The notes under the pieces are model-generated. The model was not told the origin of the DNA, did not search any database, and saw only the letters and a list, made by a program, of their open reading frames with translations. Of a stretch of DNA of 53,907 nt, positions 37,429 to 46,652 are shown in pieces. Location: contig CAJAFV010000035.1 in NCBI GenBank assembly GCA_903939115.1, positions 1 to 53,907 on the forward strand. The letters are read 5' to 3'. Each line of letters starts with the position of its first letter. The first letter of the stretch is position 1. This stretch comes from an uncultured Geobacteraceae bacterium. Its GTDB lineage: Bacteria > Desulfobacterota > Desulfuromonadia > Geobacterales > Pseudopelobacteraceae. A program made the translations under genes and the position numbers.

Positions 37429-38538
37429 ATGCCGAAGAAAATTTTCGTAGCAGCGATAGACAAAAATAGCGGTAAGACGACGACCAGTATCAGTCTTATC
37501 CATCTTGCCATGAAGAAGTACAAGCGGGTAGGATTTATCAAGCCGTTTGGCGGCGAGACAGTAACGTTTCGCGGGCGGGTTGTGGACAAGGACGTCGCGC
37601 TGATGGCCCGGGTTTTCAGTCTGACCAAAGACCTGGATCTGATGTCTCCGGTTGTGCTTTCACCGGATACCACCCGCAACGTTATTGACGGGATTATCTC
37701 CCCCGACGATCTCCAGAAGCGTATAGTTCATGCCTGCGCCGAACTGGAGAAAAGGTGCGATTTCATCATCATTGAGGGGTCCGGGCATCCGGGCGTCGGC
37801 TCCGTGATGCAGATATCCAATGCCAGAATCGCCCATATGCTTGATGCTCCGCTGCTATTGGTAACAGGGGGCGGTCTGGGGAGCGTGGTCGATCGGATTT
37901 CCGTTCTTCAGGCGTTTTTTGAGAAAGAGAGGGTTGATGTCCGGGCAATCCTGGTAAACAAGTTGATAGCGGTACGGCGAGAGCGCAGCCTCGATTATTT
38001 GCGGCGGGCCTTGATCAATGAGCCGTTCAAAGTGATCGGTGGTTTCGACTATCAACCGATCCTTGCTAACCCGACCCTGCAGCGGATCTCCCGGATTCTT
38101 GATCTGCCGCTGCAGGGCAATCAGCGTGATAAACAGAAAATTATTTTCAAGGTTCTTGTCGGGGCCGCCTCTACGCAGCGGGTCATGGAGCTCATCCAGG
38201 AACCCTCACTGCTGCTGGTGACCAGCAGCAGGAATGAGTTGCTGGTCACGCTCGCACATCTCTACAAAATGCCGGAGTATCGACCTCTGATCGTAGGACT
38301 GGTCATTTCGGGAACCTCTCCGATTAATGCTGTTACCCAGCAGATTCTTGACAAGAGCAGGATTCCCTTTATGCGGGCCGGAAAATGGACATCCGCCGAG
38401 CTGTATCAGACAATCAGCAGGGACGTCTCAAAAACTGTCGCCGAGGACGTAGAAAAGCTCGATCTTATCCGGACTCTGGCTGAGAACAGCTTTGATTTTG
38501 ATGCTATTGATGAACTTTTTTCACCCAGAGGAAAATAA
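37429..38538 (+). CDS. P-loop ATPase of the BioD/phosphotransacetylase N-domain type (AAA_26)
   Basis: A 369-residue protein. An N-terminal dethiobiotin-synthetase-like P-loop domain is visible: IFVAAIDKNSGKTTTS at residues 4-19, IEGSGHPGVGS near 122, and VTGGGLGSVVDR near 145. The C-terminal part resembles the DRTGG-like domain that follows this module in long phosphotransacetylases. No Pta catalytic domain is present. Its exact role is unknown; similar stand-alone proteins occur in deltaproteobacteria. Here it sits between yedF and a Nudix gene inside the selenium group. An 86-base gap and weak ribosome binding site precede it. Confidence 0.8.
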   Translation: MPKKIFVAAIDKNSGKTTTSISLIHLAMKKYKRVGFIKPFGGETVTFRGRVVDKDVALMARVFSLTKDLDLMSPVVLSPDTTRNVIDGIISPDDLQKRIVHACAELEKRCDFIIIEGSGHPGVGSVMQISNARIAHMLDAPLLLVTGGGLGSVVDRISVLQAFFEKERVDVRAILVNKLIAVRRERSLDYLRRALINEPFKVIGGFDYQPILANPTLQRISRILDLPLQGNQRDKQKIIFKVLVGAASTQRVMELIQEPSLLLVTSSRNELLVTLAHLYKMPEYRPLIVGLVISGTSPINAVTQQILDKSRIPFMRAGKWTSAELYQTISRDVSKTVAEDVEKLDLIRTLAENSFDFDAIDELFSPRGK

Positions 38539-38557
38539 TTGTCATGAGAGGTAACCC

Positions 38558-39046
38558 ATGTCGACGATTAAAAGCAGTCCGGTACATACTGTTGTGGTTG
38601 GCTGTCTTGTCAGAAATGTCAGTAACGAAGTTCTGCTGATAAGAAATCACAAGCGAGGCTGGGAAATCCCTCAGGGTAGGGTGGAGGAGGGGGAGGATCT
38701 TATTGCAGCCCTGCAGAGAGAAGTGTTGGAAGAGGCTGGCGTCGAAATTGAAGTGGGACCGCTTGCGGCGGTCTGGTCAATGATCTCGCTCCCTCCGGCA
38801 GTGATATTCACCTTCCTGGGCCGGTACAGAAGCGGCGACCTGGCAGGCAGTGGCGACAGTGCGGAAGCCTGCTGGTTCTCGGAAGGAGACGCGTTGGCAA
38901 AAGTTTCCGGCACCATAATGAATGAACGGCTCAAGGCTCTCCTCAATTATAACGGTTCAACCATATATCGCTCCTACACCACCCGGCCGTATCAACTCCA
39001 ACAGGAAATGGATATTGGTCAACGACTGGAGATAGTTGATGCCTGA
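38558..39046 (+). CDS. Nudix hydrolase
   Basis: A 162-residue Nudix protein. The Nudix box G-x5-E-x7-REUxEExGU is complete: GRVEEGEDLIAALQREVLEEAGV at about residues 44-66. The substrate cannot be read. GAGAGG lies upstream of the ATG. Its last eight bases overlap mnmH, so the two genes are very likely coupled. Confidence 0.9.
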   Translation: MSTIKSSPVHTVVVGCLVRNVSNEVLLIRNHKRGWEIPQGRVEEGEDLIAALQREVLEEAGVEIEVGPLAAVWSMISLPPAVIFTFLGRYRSGDLAGSGDSAEACWFSEGDALAKVSGTIMNERLKALLNYNGSTIYRSYTTRPYQLQQEMDIGQRLEIVDA

Positions 39047-40061
39047 GAAAATACAATTTACTCCCGAACTGATTGACAGCCACTGTCTGATAGATGTGAG
39101 AACTCCCCTAGAGTTTGAGGACGATCACATTCCCGGCGCATCAAACGTACCTCTTCTGACCAATGAAGAGCGGGTGGAAGTGGGGACTATCTACAAACAG
39201 GTCGGTCCGGTTGAGGCCCGCAGGAGAGGGCTTGAGTTAACCTGTCACCGCTTTTACACCATGGTTGACCGAATCGCCTCCCTGGCAGGTGGTCGTCCGG
39301 TTGTCGTTTACTGCTGGCGTGGAGGGCTGCGCAGCCACTCTGTTGCCATGCTGGTTGAAACCTGCGGGATATCGGCCCGTCAGCTTGTCGGAGGGTATAA
39401 AAGTTTTCGCAGCCATGTGATAGATTGTTTTGAGCGGTGTAATTTTTCCTCTCCTCTCATCGTTATGCACGGTATGACAGGCACCGGGAAGACGCCGTTT
39501 ATCAACGGACTGAATCCAGCGCAATGGGCACCTATAGACCTTGAAGGTATTGCCTGTCACCGGGGCTCTGCTTTTGGTGCTCTTGGGCTAAGCCAGGATT
39601 TCACCCAGAAGCATTTTGAAACTGCTCTCTGGAATGCTTTCAGGCAGTTGCCTGCTGGAAGACCGATAGTGTTGGAGGGAGAGAGTCAGCGCATCGGCAA
39701 GTACTCCCTGCCGGGGAGACTGTATCAGAAAATGGCCGAGAGTTGCAAAATCTGGTGTTATGCGTCTCTTGAAACCCGCATAGAAAGACTTAGGGCGGAG
39801 TACGCCCTCCCCGAATACCGCGAGGCGATGATGGAGGCTCTTGAGCGCATCAGAAAAAAACTCGGCGGTAGCCGCTATGCCGAGTTGAAAAGCAGTCTTG
39901 ATGGATGGGATGTGGAGGCGATTGCCCGGGGCCTTATAGAAGGGTACTACGACAAGATGTACTATAAGCACCGCCCCTGGACACCTGACCTGGAGCTTGA
40001 ACTGGAAGATTTCGGGCGGGCGGAGCTTGAACTCGGAAGTTTTTGGGGTTCCAAAGTATAA
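39039..40061 (+). CDS. mnmH: tRNA 2-selenouridine synthase
   Basis: A 340-residue enzyme that replaces sulfur by selenium at the wobble 2-thiouridine of certain tRNAs, using SelD's product. The N-terminal rhodanese domain has its active Cys92 in VVVYCWRGGLRSHS; the second domain has the P-loop GMTGTGKT at residues 145-152. ATG 39039 follows CTGGAG; a TTG one codon earlier is in frame. Overlap with the Nudix gene and the terminator at its end make it the last gene of the selenium group. Confidence 0.95.
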   Translation: MPEKIQFTPELIDSHCLIDVRTPLEFEDDHIPGASNVPLLTNEERVEVGTIYKQVGPVEARRRGLELTCHRFYTMVDRIASLAGGRPVVVYCWRGGLRSHSVAMLVETCGISARQLVGGYKSFRSHVIDCFERCNFSSPLIVMHGMTGTGKTPFINGLNPAQWAPIDLEGIACHRGSAFGALGLSQDFTQKHFETALWNAFRQLPAGRPIVLEGESQRIGKYSLPGRLYQKMAESCKIWCYASLETRIERLRAEYALPEYREAMMEALERIRKKLGGSRYAELKSSLDGWDVEAIARGLIEGYYDKMYYKHRPWTPDLELELEDFGRAELELGSFWGSKV

Positions 40062-40063
40062 GC

Positions 40064-40108
40064 GCACCCGGCCACGGAGTCAGTTTCTCCCTGGCCAGGT
40101 GCATTTTT
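40064..40108 (+). terminator. Terminator after mnmH
   Basis: A stem of 16 bases per arm (40064-40079 and 40087-40102) with two mismatches and a seven-base loop, followed by ATTTTTC. It ends the selenium operon and lies just before the converging NTF2-like gene. Confidence 0.88.
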
Positions 40109-40116
40109 CAGTTATA

Positions 40117-40524
40117 TCAATGTGCAAATGACTGCCGGTACTTGTTGATTTCTCTGATCAACTCGGTGCGGTCAAAATAAATTTCATTCCGCTTGATTTT
40201 CCCCTCAGCATTGAACTGCAGGAAGCAGAGTCCGACACACTCCACATTTTTTTCTCCCACCGGAATACAGGCGGCCAATTTGCCGAGAAAACCATCTTCA
40301 ATCGGGATCGCTTCGACCAGAGACCAGACCCAGGTAGGATTGTTGCCGGTAACCTTGGTGAAATAGGCAAACAACTGCTCTTTACCCTTAATCCCCAGCG
40401 GACGGCCCGGATCAAGAAAAAAAGCGTCATCTGCATAAAAAGCTGCCAGTTCCGTAGGACGGTTTCCCGTCCAGGCAGCCAACCACCGAGAGGCAAACTC
40501 TTTCGCTTCAATTTGTGTCATCAT
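40117..40524 (-). CDS. NTF2-like / SnoaL-type protein
   Basis: A 135-residue cone-shaped NTF2-like protein. The pattern ASRWLAAWTGNRPTELAAFYADDAFFLDPG with GKEQLFAYFTKV after it is typical of this superfamily, as is the final CFLQFNAEGKIKRNEIYFDR. It could be an isomerase, a hydrolase or a binding protein; none can be chosen. GGGAG precedes the ATG. It is the only - strand gene in this half of the window and converges on mnmH. Confidence 0.8.
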   Translation of the reverse strand: MMTQIEAKEFASRWLAAWTGNRPTELAAFYADDAFFLDPGRPLGIKGKEQLFAYFTKVTGNNPTWVWSLVEAIPIEDGFLGKLAACIPVGEKNVECVGLCFLQFNAEGKIKRNEIYFDRTELIREINKYRQSFAH

Positions 40525-40697
40525 TATGCGGCGCTCCCTGGTTATTAGGCTTTAGTATCTGTGACGCAGAACTATACATTAATCCCAGACTTCATTCCAG
40601 CCATTTTAAGGCCTGAAAAACCGAGTGATCATCTCCTCCGTTCGACGTGGTTGCTGCAAACTTAAATTTAGACCTTAGAAAATCGTTTTATTTTTGC

Positions 40698-40727
40698 TTG
40701 ACATGAACGTAAACGGGATATTATATT
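40698..40727 (+). promoter_or_regulatory. Promoter with embedded 16-bp palindrome, icmF operon
   Basis: TTGACA (40698-40703), an 18-base spacer and TATATT (40722-40727). TTGACATGAACGTAAA (40698-40713) is the imperfect palindrome with the -35 as its left half. The promoter ends 58 bases before the first gene of the isobutyryl-CoA mutase operon. The rest of this 261-base gap shows nothing else. Confidence 0.75.
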
Positions 40728-40785
40728 GTTCGCTACTTTAAGCCATACCAAATGTATATCGATCGCTTCACCATTGGAGGAAAAC

Positions 40786-41331
40786 ATGACAGACGCAGTA
40801 CGCAGCGGAAATGACGGGGTTGCCCTTCTCGAGCAGTTGAGCAGGGAAGAGCTGATAAAAATTATTATCGACGATGCAAAAAACTGGCTGGCCCATGACG
40901 GCGTCTGGTTTCAGGCGGTTGAGAAGCGTTACGGCATGGACGCAGCGGTAGCCGTTGATACGGAGGCCTGGCGCTATTTTACCGTGATTGAAGCCAAGCG
41001 GATTATGGAGCGCCTTGGACTGAAACCAGGTGGGGGAATTCCTGCGCTTGTAGAGTGTTTGAAACATCGTTTTTATGCCCGCCTTAACCTTCAGGATGTT
41101 TTCGAACAGAGTGATACACGCGTTGTCTTTCGGATGCTTGACTGCCGGGTCCAGTCAGCCCGCAAGCGCAAAGGACTGGCCGACCACCCCTGTAAATCGG
41201 TCGGAATTGTTGAATACAGCGAATTTGCCAAAGCAATCGATCCTCGCATTACCACAAACTGTCTCGCCTGTCCCCCCGACCCGCACCCCGAAGAGTTCTG
41301 GTGTGCCTGGGAATTCACACTGCACGAGTAG
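40786..41331 (+). CDS. Cys-rich conserved protein encoded ahead of isobutyryl-CoA mutase
   Basis: A 181-residue soluble protein with no family I can name firmly; it may belong to the DUF6125 or L-2-amino-thiazoline-4-carboxylate hydrolase-like group. The N-terminal half is helical and acidic. The C-terminal half has spaced cysteines, LDCR, HPCK, NCLAC and FWCAW, and a histidine pair in DPHPEEF, suggesting a metal or Fe-S site. ATG 40786 lies five bases after TGGAGG. The icmF start follows after 30 bases, so they share a transcript. A part in assembly, repair or regulation of the B12 mutase is inferred only from position. Confidence 0.8.
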   Translation: MTDAVRSGNDGVALLEQLSREELIKIIIDDAKNWLAHDGVWFQAVEKRYGMDAAVAVDTEAWRYFTVIEAKRIMERLGLKPGGGIPALVECLKHRFYARLNLQDVFEQSDTRVVFRMLDCRVQSARKRKGLADHPCKSVGIVEYSEFAKAIDPRITTNCLACPPDPHPEEFWCAWEFTLHE

Positions 41332-41361
41332 CACTGTTTATTCATACCTTTGGAGGAAACC

Positions 41362-44300
41362 ATGACGATATCAGCTCCTGAACCATTCAAAACTACCCAC
41401 AAAGTCCGCATTGTCACAGCAACCAGTCTTTTTGACGGGCATGATGCCACAATTAACGTCATCCGCCGCATTCTGCAATCTTCCGGAGCCGAGGTAATCC
41501 ATCTGGGACACAACCGGTCGGTGGAAGAGATCGTTACCGCGGCCATCCAGGAGGATGCCCAGGGTATCGCGGTCAGCTGCTATCAAGGGGGGCATGTCGA
41601 GTTTTTCAAGTACATCATCGACCTGCTGCGGGAGCGCGGCGAAGGGCATATCAAGGTGTATGGCGGTGGAGGAGGCGTAATCGTTCCCGCTGAGATCGCC
41701 GAGATCGAGGGGTATGGCGTCCGCAAGATTTTCTCTCCAGAGGATGGTCGCCGGATGGGGCTGCAGGGGATGATCAACTTGATTCTTCAGGAATGTGATT
41801 TTGCCCTTGAGCGGGATGTTGCGGCAGAGACTTCCCGGTTGGCACATCAGGATATCCGTGCGGTTAATACCTTGATTACGCTGGCTGAGCAGGCTGTCCA
41901 TGATCACGCCTCAGGGTATGCGGCACTTCGTGGCACTATCAGGGGGATGGCGCAGGACGTGCCGGTCGTCGGTATCACCGGAACCGGCGGAGCGGGAAAA
42001 AGTTCGATAACCGATGAACTGGTACTGCGCTTCTCTCGCGATTTTCCTGATAAAAGCGTCGCCATTCTGGCGGTTGACCCTTCCCGTCAGCGCACCGGCG
42101 GCGCTCTGCTCGGCGATCGAATCCGGATGAATTCAATCAATTCAAACCGCATCTATATGCGGTCGCTTGCTACCCGTGACTCCCAGACCGAACTTTCCGC
42201 AGCGATTCAGGATGCCATTGATGTTGTGCGTGCAGCCGGTTTTGACCTGATTTTTGTTGAAACCAGCGGTATCGGCCAGGGGAATGCCGGAGTAGTCGGG
42301 ATCTGCGACGTTTCGCTGTATGTTATGACGTGCGAGTTTGGTGCACCGACGCAGTTGGAGAAAATCGACATGCTCGATTTTGCTGATGTTGTCGCCATCA
42401 ATAAATTCGAGCGCAAGGGGGCCGAAGATGCCCTCCGCAATGTACGCAAGCAGTACCGGCGCAACCGCAATCTCTTCGATGTCGCCGATGAAGCGCTGCC
42501 GGTGTTCGGCACCATCGCCTCGCAGTTCAACGACCCCGGCACCAATGTCCTCTATCGGGAGCTGCTGGAGGTCATCAACAGCAAAAAGGGTACAGAGTGG
42601 CACTCCTCTCTGCAGATAGTCGAGACGGAGAGCTTGAAGAAATACATCATCCCGACGGATCGGGTGCATTATCTCGGAGAAATCGTTCAGGCGGTGCGCG
42701 GCTACCGCAGGCAGGTCAAAAATCAGGTCGATGTCGCCCGTCGGCTCTTTCAACTGAGCGGCGCCCGCGAGGTAGTGGCAGAAAGCGCCACTCTGGCTGA
42801 ACTGGATAAACAGGTAACAATCTTTGATTCCCGCCTGCATGAGGAGCCGAAGAAGATCCTGAAAGAGTGGCCGGAGCTGAAGGCCTCGTATCGTCGCGAT
42901 CAGCTGGTAACGAAAGTCAGGGACAAGGAGATCAGGAGTGATCTCTATACCACAACCATCTCCGGTACCCGCATTCCCAAAGTATGTCTCCCGGATTTTG
43001 CCGATTGGGGTGAGATATTGCGCTGGTGCATGCTGGAGAACGCACCGGGCTATTTCCCCTTCACCGCCGGCGTCTTCCCGTTCAAACGGGCCGAAGAGGA
43101 TCCCAAGCGCCAGTTTGCCGGTGAGGGGACTCCGGAGCGGACGAACCGGCGCTTTCACTACCTCTGCAAGGATGATGACGCCAAACGGCTCTCAACCGCT
43201 TTTGACGGCCTGACCCTTTACGGAGAAGACCCTGACTATCCACCTGATATCTACGGCAAGATCGGCGAGAGCGGTGTTTCGATCTGCACCGTCACCGATA
43301 TGCAGAAACTCTTTGCCGGCTTTGACCTCTGCGCTCCCAATACCAGTGTTTCGATAACCATTAACGGACCGGCACCGATGATGCTGGCATTCTTCTTCAA
43401 TGCCGCCGCCGAACAGCAGATTGACCTGTTTCGGGAGAAGAACGGGCGTGAACCGTCCAGGGACGAATACCTTGAAATCCGCGCCTGCACTCTGCAGACG
43501 GTGCGCGGCACCGTTCAGGCCGACATTCTCAAGGAGGATCAGGGGCAGAACACCTGCATCTTCTCGACTGAGTTTGCCCTGAAGATGATGGGGGATATGC
43601 AGCAGTATTTCATCGAACAGAAGGTGCGTAACTACTACTCGGTCTCCATCAGCGGCTATCATATCGCCGAAGCGGGAGCCAATCCGATCAGTCAGTTGGC
43701 GTTCACTCTCTCCAACGGTTTTACCTTTGTCGAATACTATCTGGCCCGCGGCATGCACATAGATGACTTTGCCGCCAATCTTTCCTACTTCTTCAGCAAC
43801 GGCCTTGACCCGGAATACACGGTCATCGGTCGGGTGGCCCGCCGCATCTGGTCGGTCGCGATGCGCGAGAAATACGGCGCCAACGATCGCAGTCAGAAGC
43901 TCAAGTACCACATACAGACCTCGGGGCGCTCACTGCATGCCCAGGAGATGAATTTCAACGACATCCGCACCACGCTGCAGGCGCTGATTGCGATTTATGA
44001 CAACTGCAATTCGCTTCATACCAACGCCTACGATGAGGCGGTCACGACGCCGACCGAAGACTCGGTACGGCGGGCGATGGCGATCCAGATGATCATTACC
44101 AAAGAGTTCGGTCTGGCCAAAAATGAGAATTCACTACAGGGCTCCTTCATTATCGAGGAGTTGACCGATCTTGTGGAAGAGGCGGTCATGGCGGAATTTG
44201 AACGGATCGACCAACGGGGCGGGGTGCTCGGTGCTATGGAGACGCAGTACCAGCGCTCGAAAATCCAGGACGAGTCGATGTTGTACGAGCATAAGAAACA

Positions 44301-44610
44301 TTGCGGCGAGCTGCCGATCGTTGGAGTCAATACCTTCCTCAATCCGCGAGCAGACGAAGATGGCTTCAATGCCCCGGGAGAGCTGGCACGGGCAACCAAA
44401 GAGGAGAAGGAACAGCAGATTCAGAATCTGCGGGCTTTCCATCAGCTTCACAAAGATACGGCACCGGCTGCTCTTAAGCGGCTGCAGGAGAGTGCCATTG
44501 CCGGAGGCAATATTTTTGCCGAATTGATGGAGACGGTTAAGGTGGCGTCGCTCGGGCAGATAAGCCACGCTCTCTACGAAGTTGGCGGGAAGTATCGCAG
44601 AAATATGTAA
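41362..44610 (+). CDS. icmF: Fused isobutyryl-CoA mutase (IcmF), B12-dependent
   Basis: A 1082-residue fusion that interconverts isobutyryl-CoA and butyryl-CoA. In order: a B12-binding domain with FDGHDA (His27) and SCYQGGH; a MeaI-type G-protein chaperone with P-loop GTGGAGKS (207-214), [25 protein letters not shown] and NKFE; a linker; and the mutase domain with [13 protein letters not shown]. Two residues set specificity: TAGVFPF has Phe572 where methylmalonyl-CoA mutase has a Tyr, and QGQNT has Gln729 where it has the carboxylate-binding Arg. Both are the isobutyryl-CoA pattern. Start chosen at ATG 41362, behind TTGGAGG. Confidence 0.96.
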   Translation: MTISAPEPFKTTHKVRIVTATSLFDGHDATINVIRRILQSSGAEVIHLGHNRSVEEIVTAAIQEDAQGIAVSCYQGGHVEFFKYIIDLLRERGEGHIKVYGGGGGVIVPAEIAEIEGYGVRKIFSPEDGRRMGLQGMINLILQECDFALERDVAAETSRLAHQDIRAVNTLITLAEQAVHDHASGYAALRGTIRGMAQDVPVVGITGTGGAGKSSITDELVLRFSRDFPDKSVAILAVDPSRQRTGGALLGDRIRMNSINSNRIYMRSLATRDSQTELSAAIQDAIDVVRAAGFDLIFVETSGIGQGNAGVVGICDVSLYVMTCEFGAPTQLEKIDMLDFADVVAINKFERKGAEDALRNVRKQYRRNRNLFDVADEALPVFGTIASQFNDPGTNVLYRELLEVINSKKGTEWHSSLQIVETESLKKYIIPTDRVHYLGEIVQAVRGYRRQVKNQVDVARRLFQLSGAREVVAESATLAELDKQVTIFDSRLHEEPKKILKEWPELKASYRRDQLVTKVRDKEIRSDLYTTTISGTRIPKVCLPDFADWGEILRWCMLENAPGYFPFTAGVFPFKRAEEDPKRQFAGEGTPERTNRRFHYLCKDDDAKRLSTAFDGLTLYGEDPDYPPDIYGKIGESGVSICTVTDMQKLFAGFDLCAPNTSVSITINGPAPMMLAFFFNAAAEQQIDLFREKNGREPSRDEYLEIRACTLQTVRGTVQADILKEDQGQNTCIFSTEFALKMMGDMQQYFIEQKVRNYYSVSISGYHIAEAGANPISQLAFTLSNGFTFVEYYLARGMHIDDFAANLSYFFSNGLDPEYTVIGRVARRIWSVAMREKYGANDRSQKLKYHIQTSGRSLHAQEMNFNDIRTTLQALIAIYDNCNSLHTNAYDEAVTTPTEDSVRRAMAIQMIITKEFGLAKNENSLQGSFIIEELTDLVEEAVMAEFERIDQRGGVLGAMETQYQRSKIQDESMLYEHKKHCGELPIVGVNTFLNPRADEDGFNAPGELARATKEEKEQQIQNLRAFHQLHKDTAPAALKRLQESAIAGGNIFAELMETVKVASLGQISHALYEVGGKYRRNM

Positions 44611-44620
44611 CAAACTTAAT

Positions 44621-44733
44621 GCAATAGAACACGGATGACGCGGATTGAGCGGATAAGAGCGGATTTAAAAACAAAACAAGAAGGTAAAATCTGCGTAAAT
44701 CCGTCCAATCAGATTTGATCCGCGTTCTATTGC
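44621..44733. repeat. Long imperfect inverted repeat (GCAATAGAACACGGAT type)
   Basis: Left arm 44621-44666 and right arm 44686-44733 are imperfect inverted copies, beginning and ending with GCAATAGAAC / GTTCTATTGC and containing repeated GCGGAT units. It fills most of the gap between icmF and the nitroreductase gene. It can form a long hairpin and may act as a terminator or simply be a mobile intergenic repeat. Confidence 0.8.
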
Positions 44734-44778
44734 TTTAGATTTTGAACTCGGAACATAGATTTTGTTAAGGAGGATATC

Positions 44779-45312
44779 ATGGATATTTTTCAGGTTTTTC
44801 GAGATCGTCGCAGCATCCGCAAATACAAGGATACGCCGGTCGAGCGCGAAAAGATTGAGCAGATTCTCGATGCGGCCCGTCTGGCACCATCCTGGAAGAA
44901 CCTTCAGTGCTGGCGCTTTCTTGTCCTGACCGATCCGGCGAGAAAAGAAGCATTACTGTCGGCCTTCGCAGAGGATAACCCCGGGAGAAAGGCGTTTATT
45001 CAGGCTCCGGTCGCCATAGTTGTCTGCGCCGACCCGGCTGAGTCGGATTTCAGCCACGGTATCGACTATTTTGTTGCTGACGCCGCCATCGCTTTTGAAC
45101 ATATCTGTCTTGCGGCACATGCTGTGGGGCTCGGTACCTGCTGGATGGGTCTGTTTGACGAAGCGGATATGAAGGCGAAGCTGGCTATTCCGGACAACAT
45201 GAGGATCGTCGGTGTGACACCGCTTGGTTACCCCGATCAGGAGCCGAAGCCGCGACCGCGTAAGGAATTAACGGAGATCGCATTTTTTAATGAATGGGGG
45301 ACGCCATGTTGA
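44779..45312 (+). CDS. Nitroreductase-family flavoprotein
   Basis: A 177-residue FMN-dependent oxidoreductase-like protein. FRDRRSIRKYKDTPVEREKIEQILDAARLAPSWKNLQ, in its motifs, is the FMN-binding N terminus, and LAAHAVGLGTCWMGLF plus VGVTPLGYPDQEPKPRPRKEL close the fold. The natural substrate is unknown. AAGGAGG is ideally placed. Its stop overlaps the next gene by seven bases. Confidence 0.9.
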   Translation: MDIFQVFRDRRSIRKYKDTPVEREKIEQILDAARLAPSWKNLQCWRFLVLTDPARKEALLSAFAEDNPGRKAFIQAPVAIVVCADPAESDFSHGIDYFVADAAIAFEHICLAAHAVGLGTCWMGLFDEADMKAKLAIPDNMRIVGVTPLGYPDQEPKPRPRKELTEIAFFNEWGTPC

Positions 45313-46475
45313 CACACTCAGAAGTAATGCACAGAGTGGCCATGATGCAGGCACAGCTCCAGGCCAAAGGGATAGACGGCGCGTTGTTGATTTTCCCTAT
45401 TGATGTATTTTACTTTTCCGGCACTCGCCAGAACTCCACGCTCTGGATACCGACGGTTGGTGAGCCGGTCCTGCTGGTGCGCAAGAGTCTGTCTCGTGCC
45501 AGAGTTGAGAGCACGCTGGCCGATATCCGGCCGTTTCCTTCAAGCAAGGAGTTTCCGTCACTGTTTGGAGATCAGCTGCTGAAGATCGGTTTTACCTTTG
45601 ATGTCGCTCCTGTTCAGCAACTGAATTACTACTCGAAACTGCTGCCGGGATGCGAATTTGTTGATGTATCCGCAGCGATCCGTGAAGTGCGGTCGATCAA
45701 GTCTTTATATGAACTGCAGCAGATTAAGGCGAGTGGTGATGCACTCTCAACGGTATTCACCCAGGTCCCGGAATTTTTAAAAGAGGGTATGAGTGAGCTT
45801 GATTTAGCTGCTGAGTTTGAATACCGACTGCGTAAGGCCGGCCACGAAGGCCATACCCGTATGAGAGCCTTCAGTCAGGAACTCTCCGGTGGCGGACTGG
45901 CGGTGTCGGCCAGCGGCGCAAGCTACGGCTTCCTTGATGGTCCGGTCAGCGGAAAAGGACTTTCCAATGCTTCACCGCAAGGTGCGTCCCGTGATGTCAT
46001 CGTCAGAAATATACCGGTACTGCTCGATTACACCGGCGTCTTTAACGGCTATATTACCGACATGACAAGAATATTCGTCATCGGCACACTCGATCCCGAA
46101 CTGCTTCGTGCCTTTAATCTTGCACTGGATATCCAGAATTTAGTTCAGAGCGAGCTGAAGCCTGGCGCCATCTGTGAAGAGATATTCTTTAAAGCACTGG
46201 AAATGGCGGAAAAAGGGGGTTTTGGCCGTAGTTTTATGGGGATGCCGGGGGAGCAGGCGCGTTTTGTCGGCCATGGTATCGGCCTTGAACTTGATGAATT
46301 TCCGGTTCTTGCCCAGGGGTTTAAAATGCCGCTTCAATCCGGGCAGACAATCGCCGTCGAACCGAAGTTTAGTATTCCAGGTAAAGGAGCCGTCGGCATT
46401 GAAAATACCTTTGCCGTCACTACCGATGGTGGCCTCAAGCTGACTGATATCCCCGACGAGATGGTGTTTTTGTAA
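45306..46475 (+). CDS. M24-family metallopeptidase (Xaa-Pro aminopeptidase-like)
   Basis: A 389-residue protein with a creatinase-type N-terminal domain (about 1-145) and the pita-bread peptidase domain. All five metal ligands can be found: Asp in LLDYTG, Asp in YITDMTR, His in FVGHGIGLELDE, Glu in AVEPKFSIP and Glu in GIENTFAV. It would cleave peptides with proline at the second position, but related proteins have other roles. ATG 45306 is preferred over 45294 because of GGGGGA between them. Translation is probably coupled to the nitroreductase gene. Confidence 0.9.
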   Translation: MLTHSEVMHRVAMMQAQLQAKGIDGALLIFPIDVFYFSGTRQNSTLWIPTVGEPVLLVRKSLSRARVESTLADIRPFPSSKEFPSLFGDQLLKIGFTFDVAPVQQLNYYSKLLPGCEFVDVSAAIREVRSIKSLYELQQIKASGDALSTVFTQVPEFLKEGMSELDLAAEFEYRLRKAGHEGHTRMRAFSQELSGGGLAVSASGASYGFLDGPVSGKGLSNASPQGASRDVIVRNIPVLLDYTGVFNGYITDMTRIFVIGTLDPELLRAFNLALDIQNLVQSELKPGAICEEIFFKALEMAEKGGFGRSFMGMPGEQARFVGHGIGLELDEFPVLAQGFKMPLQSGQTIAVEPKFSIPGKGAVGIENTFAVTTDGGLKLTDIPDEMVFL

Positions 46476-46593
46476 GTTATAGCATGCGTATGTCCCAAAC
46501 AGATCGACAACCATCTGACTGAATCTTCCGCCGTCCTTCGCAACAGGGTTGTTAATAAATATCCGTGGCAGTATAAAGTTGTTCTACAAACGC

Positions 46594-46622
46594 TTGACAT
46601 GCACGTAAGGTGAAACTATAAT
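46594..46622 (+). promoter_or_regulatory. Promoter with embedded 16-bp palindrome, thiolase operon
   Basis: A near-consensus promoter: TTGACA at 46594-46599, a 17-base spacer and TATAAT at 46617-46622. TTGACATGCACGTAAG (46594-46609) carries the palindrome seen at 23410 and 40698. It ends 30 bases before the thiolase ATG. So strong a promoter with an overlapping palindrome suggests repression. Confidence 0.82.
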
Positions 46623-46652
46623 TCAGTAAATTTTTCAGGTGAGGAGTATTTC

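Noticed and set aside
42142..43158. 338-codon open frame on the - strand
   Set aside because: Antisense to the G-domain and linker of icmF, with no recognisable motifs.
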